Below are positions 60,494-64,000 of a stretch of DNA of 64,000 nucleotides, piece by piece. The position numbers were made by a program, and so were the translations under genes. A model generated the notes under the pieces. The model was not told the origin of the DNA and ran no database searches. It saw nothing but the letters and a program-made list of their open reading frames with translations. Position 1 is the stretch's first letter. Every line of letters begins with the position of its first letter. The stretch is from Mycobacterium sp. GA-2829 (GTDB taxonomy: Bacteria; Actinomycetota; Actinomycetes; Mycobacteriales; Mycobacteriaceae), in assembly GCF_001499965.1 (NCBI RefSeq), contig NZ_LQIT01000005.1:1-64000 (forward strand). The letters run 5' to 3'.

Positions 60494-61019
60494 GCAGTTC
60501 CGGGGTGATGTCGCGACCCACCGTCTTACCGTCGTCGCGGTGGTCGGTGGTGTTGCGGCACTCCCCCTGAACGGTGAACGCCAGCAGCCCGTCGACGTTG
60601 CCCGGACCCATCACCACCATCACCCCGTCCTTGTGGATGACGGTGCCGTAGGGCTTCTTGCCCGGCGGCGGCCCATCGGTCCAGCCGGCCGCGACCATCG
60701 CGTCGGCGACCTGGCGCGCGTAGGTCTGGGTGTCGGTGCCCGCGGGCAGCTGTGCGCTCATCTCCAGCAGCCCGCGATACGGCGGCTCCCCCTGGTCGTT
60801 GCACGACTCGAACGAGAACCCGCCGCCGACGTCCTGCAGCCCGGCGACGGTCCGCAGCTCCCTGCCGACGTCGACGACCTGGGCTTGGGCCTGTTCGTCG
60901 GAAAGGGGCGCGGCCACCTCCTCGCCGCCGCCGCGGGATTCCGGGTTCGAGTCGGACATCGAACATCCTCCTAACGCGATCGTGCCCGCCAGCAGCGTGG
61001 CGGTCAGCGCCGCCCGCAT
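60480..61019 (-). CDS. Lipoprotein of unknown function
   Basis: 179 residues. A lipoprotein signal peptide [20 protein letters not shown] places the lipidated Cys at 19. The mature part has two further cysteines (ESCNDQ and GECRNT) and a central [20 protein letters not shown] segment, as in small mycobacterial lipoproteins of no known function. The ATG at 61019 gives a normal signal length; an ATG at 61046 would overlap the upstream gene by 23 bases. It follows the DUF1023 hydrolase by four bases and is probably cotranscribed with it. Confidence 0.8.
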   Translation of the reverse strand: MRAALTATLLAGTIALGGCSMSDSNPESRGGGEEVAAPLSDEQAQAQVVDVGRELRTVAGLQDVGGGFSFESCNDQGEPPYRGLLEMSAQLPAGTDTQTYARQVADAMVAAGWTDGPPPGKKPYGTVIHKDGVMVVMGPGNVDGLLAFTVQGECRNTTDHRDDGKTVGRDITPELLSGS

Positions 61020-61023
61020 CCGC

Positions 61024-62871
61024 TCACCCGGTCGGTTTGTAGTCATGGTCAGTGGTCACAGAGCTCCCTGGTCGGCCGGCTTCCGGATCGATGAACGCGG
61101 GTGTGCCCGGGATGTCGGAGTCGATGTGCGGTATCGGGACCCGGCCGACGAACGGCAGGTCCACGTGATCGGGGGTGGTGATGTGCGGTTGACGACGGCC
61201 CTCGGCGAGCAGGCCCTGATCGGCCAGCCGGTCACTGTTGCCGCTGGCGATCTCGGTGATCGCCCGCATCGATTCGCTGCCCAGGTCGTAGTAATGGGAA
61301 TGATCATGCACGTCCAACCCGTCCTCTCCGGCCACTTCGGCGTGGAAGCGCACCGAGCCGAACTCGTCGCCCGCGGGGTCGGCGCCGAGCCCGGCGTCCG
61401 GCCCGACCGGGTATCCCAGCGTGCGGTTGAGCACGTCCGCCGGGAGATCACCGGGGGTGCCGATCCAGCTGACCGGATCGGTGGACGCCGCGCCCACGTA
61501 GACATTGCCGCCGTCGAGGTGGAAGTCCGCCGCGCTCTTGGCCAGATCGGTGCCCGGGCTGCCGATCAGCACCGCGTCGTTGGCCCGCATCCCGCTGCCG
61601 GCGAACGCGTCGGCCACGGTCGTCGAACCGTAGGAGTGCCCGATGACGGTGACGTGCGACGGTCCGGTGTGGGTGGCCGACAACCCGTTCACATCGGCCG
61701 CCAGCAGCTCCCCGCCCGCCCGCGCGAGATCGGGATTCGCGATGCGCAGATCGGTGAAGCCGTCGGGCGCGTCGTAACCCATCCACATGATGACCGCGGT
61801 CGGATCGTCCGGGTCGGCGAGCCGGGACTGGTCGTAGAGGTTGATGCCGTCGTTGTGCCCGTCGGCGAGCCACCCGTCGCGCACGCTGCTGCCGGTGCCA
61901 GGCACGATCACCGCGGTGTTCCTCGCGGTGTCGGGGTTACCGATCGCGATCGCCGCCCGCCCCTGCCCGTTGTCGGCCAGCGGCTGGTAGCCCCACAGCA
62001 TCACCGGCCGCGGGTTCTTCGGGTTGGGGCCGCGCTGGTGCGCCAGGCCCTCGCTGGTGCGGCGGGCGTTGTGGAAGCGGGTCGCGTCGGTCTGGGTCAG
62101 CCCGTAGCGCGTCGGGTCGGCGATGACGTCGTCCTCGGAGACCCCGTTGCGCTCGGCGGCGGCGCGAACCCGGTCGAGGTCGTCGGTCATCACCGCCCGG
62201 TTGACCTCGTCGCGGACCGCGGCGGGAATCCCGTTGAGGTTCCCCAACTCCGGTGGGTGGTCGGCGATCAGCCGGTCTTGCTCCGCCCGGCTCAGCGAGT
62301 CCCACCACGTCTTGACGTCCTCGGGTGCGGTGTCCTTGCCGGGGAGCTGCCGCGGATCACCGAGTGTGCCGTGCGGTGTCTGCGGCACCGGCCCGCCGAC
62401 CGCCGCGGTGACGGCCGACGCCGTCGATCGGTCGATGGCGTCGTACTGCTCGAGCAGCTTCTTGATGACGGCGGTCCAGGCCAGTGCCAGCCCGGCGAAC
62501 ACCGGCGGCAGGAACGGCGGCGGCGTGCAGGTGCCGTCGTCGGCGACCTGCCAGCCCGCGGCGCGCAACGTCTTGACCAACATCAGCAGTCCGCGCCGGG
62601 TCGATGACAGCTGCGCACCGCCGGTCTGCAGCGCCGTCTGCAGCGCGGACAGGCGCGCCCGGAGCTCCGCCTGCTGATCCAGATTGGCCTCGGCCCGGGT
62701 GATCGCCGCGTCGGCGGCCCTGCCCTTCCAGTTCCCCCGCAGCTCCGCCAAAGTGTGCCGCTGTTGGGCCATGACGGTGTCGAGAGCGGTGATCTTCTCG
62801 CCGATGCGCGCTGCGGCGTCGATCAGACCGTCGGGATTCGACCCTTCGACCACCGCCAGCGAAACCGACAC
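61024..62871 (-). CDS. WXG100-like domain fused to DUF1023 alpha/beta-hydrolase
   Basis: 615 residues. The N-terminal 100 residues are helical with LRGNWKGRAADAA (W48-x-G50), like WXG100/ESAT-6-fold domains. After a linker region comes a DUF1023 alpha/beta-hydrolase: NTAVIVPGTGSSVRDGW and nucleophile Ser413 in VIGHSYGSTT; HDHSHYYD supplies candidate His residues. No signal peptide, so a type VII secretion route is plausible through the N-terminal domain. It has the same two-part logic as the effector at 12677 but a different hydrolase family. Followed by a lipoprotein gene, possibly a partner. ATG at 62871. Confidence 0.85.
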   Translation of the reverse strand: MSVSLAVVEGSNPDGLIDAAARIGEKITALDTVMAQQRHTLAELRGNWKGRAADAAITRAEANLDQQAELRARLSALQTALQTGGAQLSSTRRGLLMLVKTLRAAGWQVADDGTCTPPPFLPPVFAGLALAWTAVIKKLLEQYDAIDRSTASAVTAAVGGPVPQTPHGTLGDPRQLPGKDTAPEDVKTWWDSLSRAEQDRLIADHPPELGNLNGIPAAVRDEVNRAVMTDDLDRVRAAAERNGVSEDDVIADPTRYGLTQTDATRFHNARRTSEGLAHQRGPNPKNPRPVMLWGYQPLADNGQGRAAIAIGNPDTARNTAVIVPGTGSSVRDGWLADGHNDGINLYDQSRLADPDDPTAVIMWMGYDAPDGFTDLRIANPDLARAGGELLAADVNGLSATHTGPSHVTVIGHSYGSTTVADAFAGSGMRANDAVLIGSPGTDLAKSAADFHLDGGNVYVGAASTDPVSWIGTPGDLPADVLNRTLGYPVGPDAGLGADPAGDEFGSVRFHAEVAGEDGLDVHDHSHYYDLGSESMRAITEIASGNSDRLADQGLLAEGRRQPHITTPDHVDLPFVGRVPIPHIDSDIPGTPAFIDPEAGRPGSSVTTDHDYKPTG

Positions 62872-62979
62872 CGCACCCCCTGAGTCGACCGGTTCTCATT
62901 ATCGCCCGGCCCGCGACGCGGTTGCTGCACCAATCGAATCGCCCTCACCGACGGCGGTCCCCGTCCTACGCTGATCGCC

Positions 62980-64000
62980 ATGGCACACGCGCAACGACAG
63001 CCCAAGGTCGTCGTCCTCGGAGGTGGCTCCTGGGGAACCACCGTCGCATCGATCTGCTCCCGCCGGGCACCCACCATCCAGTGGGTGCGCTCGGAAGACA
63101 CCGCCAAAGACATCAACGCCAACCACCGCAACTCGCGCTACCTCGGCGACGACGTCGAGTTGAGCGAGACGCTGCGCGCGACGACGGATTTCACCGAGTG
63201 CGTCAACAGCGCCGACGTCGTGGTCATGGGGGTGCCGTCGCACGGGTTCCGCGGGGTGCTCGAGAAACTCGCCGCCGAACTGCGGCCGTGGGTGCCGGTG
63301 GTGTCGCTGGTCAAGGGGCTCGAACAGGGCACCAACATGCGGATGAGCCAGATCGTCGACGAGGTGCTGCCCGGACATCCGGCCGGGATCCTGGCCGGGC
63401 CGAACATCGCCCGCGAGGTCGCCGACGGGTACGCCGCGGCGGCGGTGCTGGCGATGCCCGACCAGCACCTGGCCGCTCAGTTGGCAGAGTTGTTCCGCAC
63501 CAAGCGTTTTCGTACCTACACCACCGACGACGTGGTGGGCGTGGAGATGGCGGGTGCCCTGAAGAACGTGTACGCGATCGCGGTCGGCATGGGCTATTCA
63601 CTCGGTATCGGGGAGAACACCCGCGCCATGGTGATCGCCCGCGCGGTGCGCGAGATGTCGAAACTCGGCGAGGCCATGGGCGGACACCGCGACACCTTCG
63701 CGGGTCTGGCGGGTATGGGCGATCTGATCGTCACCTGCACCAGCCAGCGCAGCCGCAACCGGCACGTCGGCGAACAGCTCGGGGCCGGCAAGCCGATCGA
63801 GGAGATCATCGCGTCGATGAACCAGGTCGCCGAGGGCGTCAAGGCCTCCAAGGTGATCATGGAGTTCGCCCAGCAGTACGGGTTGAACATGCCGATCGCC
63901 CGCGAGGTCGACGGCGTGATCAATCACGGATCCACGGTCGAGCAGGCCTACCGCGGCCTCGTCGCCGAGAAGCCCGGCCACGAGGTGCACGGCTCGGGGT
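62980..64000 (+). CDS. gpsA: NAD(P)-dependent glycerol-3-phosphate dehydrogenase (partial)
   Basis: The first 340 residues are present; the extreme C-terminus is cut by the window edge. The NAD-binding motif is VVVLGGGSWGTTVASICS; the substrate/catalytic region contains GVEMAGALKNVYAIAVGMG with the conserved lysine, and MGDLIVTCTSQRSRNRHVG follows. GpsA makes sn-glycerol-3-phosphate from dihydroxyacetone phosphate for phospholipid synthesis. ATG at 62980. Its neighbourhood with yajQ resembles the mycobacterial gpdA1 locus. The 108-base gap to the divergent DUF1023 gene holds both promoters. Confidence 0.95.
   Translation, partial: MAHAQRQPKVVVLGGGSWGTTVASICSRRAPTIQWVRSEDTAKDINANHRNSRYLGDDVELSETLRATTDFTECVNSADVVVMGVPSHGFRGVLEKLAAELRPWVPVVSLVKGLEQGTNMRMSQIVDEVLPGHPAGILAGPNIAREVADGYAAAAVLAMPDQHLAAQLAELFRTKRFRTYTTDDVVGVEMAGALKNVYAIAVGMGYSLGIGENTRAMVIARAVREMSKLGEAMGGHRDTFAGLAGMGDLIVTCTSQRSRNRHVGEQLGAGKPIEEIIASMNQVAEGVKASKVIMEFAQQYGLNMPIAREVDGVINHGSTVEQAYRGLVAEKPGHEVHGSG

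Noticed and set aside
60730..62607. A 625-codon plus-strand frame opposite the DUF1023 gene
   Set aside because: Arg/Val/Gly-rich with no recognisable fold, overlaps a gene with clear hydrolase motifs.
1..64000. Search for CRISPR arrays, rRNA and insertion sequences
   Set aside because: No regularly spaced repeats, rRNA signatures or transposase genes were seen.

Overview
The window is chromosomal DNA from a mycobacterium, probably a fast-growing, environmental-type species. It is high in GC, codes densely on both strands, and uses GTG starts and 4-base ATGA/GTGA stop-start overlaps throughout. It carries mycolic-acid methyltransferases, a KasA-type ketosynthase, a carboxylic acid reductase, a deazaflavin (F420)-type reductase, a type III polyketide synthase operon, WXG100 proteins and a GpsA. 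Both ends cut genes: a kinase at the left and gpsA at the right.

Region 1 (1-15455) is the most striking. A leftward operon encodes a surface protein with an actin/Hsp70-like N-terminus and proline-rich tail, a polytopic membrane protein, a TerY-like von Willebrand A protein, a PP2C phosphatase and a protein kinase. Facing it is a rightward operon with a zinc-ribbon/RDD membrane protein, a 1466-residue FHA-FtsK/SpoIIIE triple ATPase of EssC type, a WXG100 protein, a WXG100 protein fused to an alpha/beta-hydrolase, a DUF6777-like single-span protein and a small membrane protein. None of the canonical mycobacterial ESX core genes (eccB, eccD, eccE, mycP) is present. I read this as an EssC-type type VII-like secretion locus coupled to a phospho-signalling triad.

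Region 2 (15658-24663) holds two divergent paralogous sensor kinases of unusual double-module build, a NarL/LuxR-type response regulator with two small genes, and a membrane-anchored PQQ-type beta-propeller protein. Region 3 (24748-38533) is metabolic: DUF2236 oxygenase, carboxylic acid reductase, F420-type reductase, PPK2, a hydrolase-cyclase fusion, a tandem-duplicated GntR regulator, a type III PKS / ICMT-like methyltransferase / flavoprotein operon, two tiny genes and a GT4 glycosyltransferase.

Region 4 (38541-51293) starts with a frameshifted N5-(carboxyethyl)ornithine synthase-like pseudogene. It continues with two mycolate methyltransferases, a giant patatin-like membrane protein overlapping a convergent esterase, a KasA-like protein in which the catalytic Cys is Asp, a Ser/Thr kinase fused to an extracellular solute-binding domain, and a MarR regulator. 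Region 5 (51431-64000) has a large LuxR-type ATPase regulator, a secreted glucose/sorbosone-dehydrogenase-like protein, a DUF4242-like small protein, a HicAB toxin-antitoxin pair in a visibly more AT-rich patch next to tRNA-Tyr, YajQ, a lipoprotein, a second WXG100-like/alpha-beta-hydrolase protein (DUF1023) and gpsA.

A palindrome of the form GGGGAWWYCCCC recurs between the divergent sensor kinases, upstream of the MarR gene, and on both sides of the DUF4242-like gene. It may be a shared regulator site.
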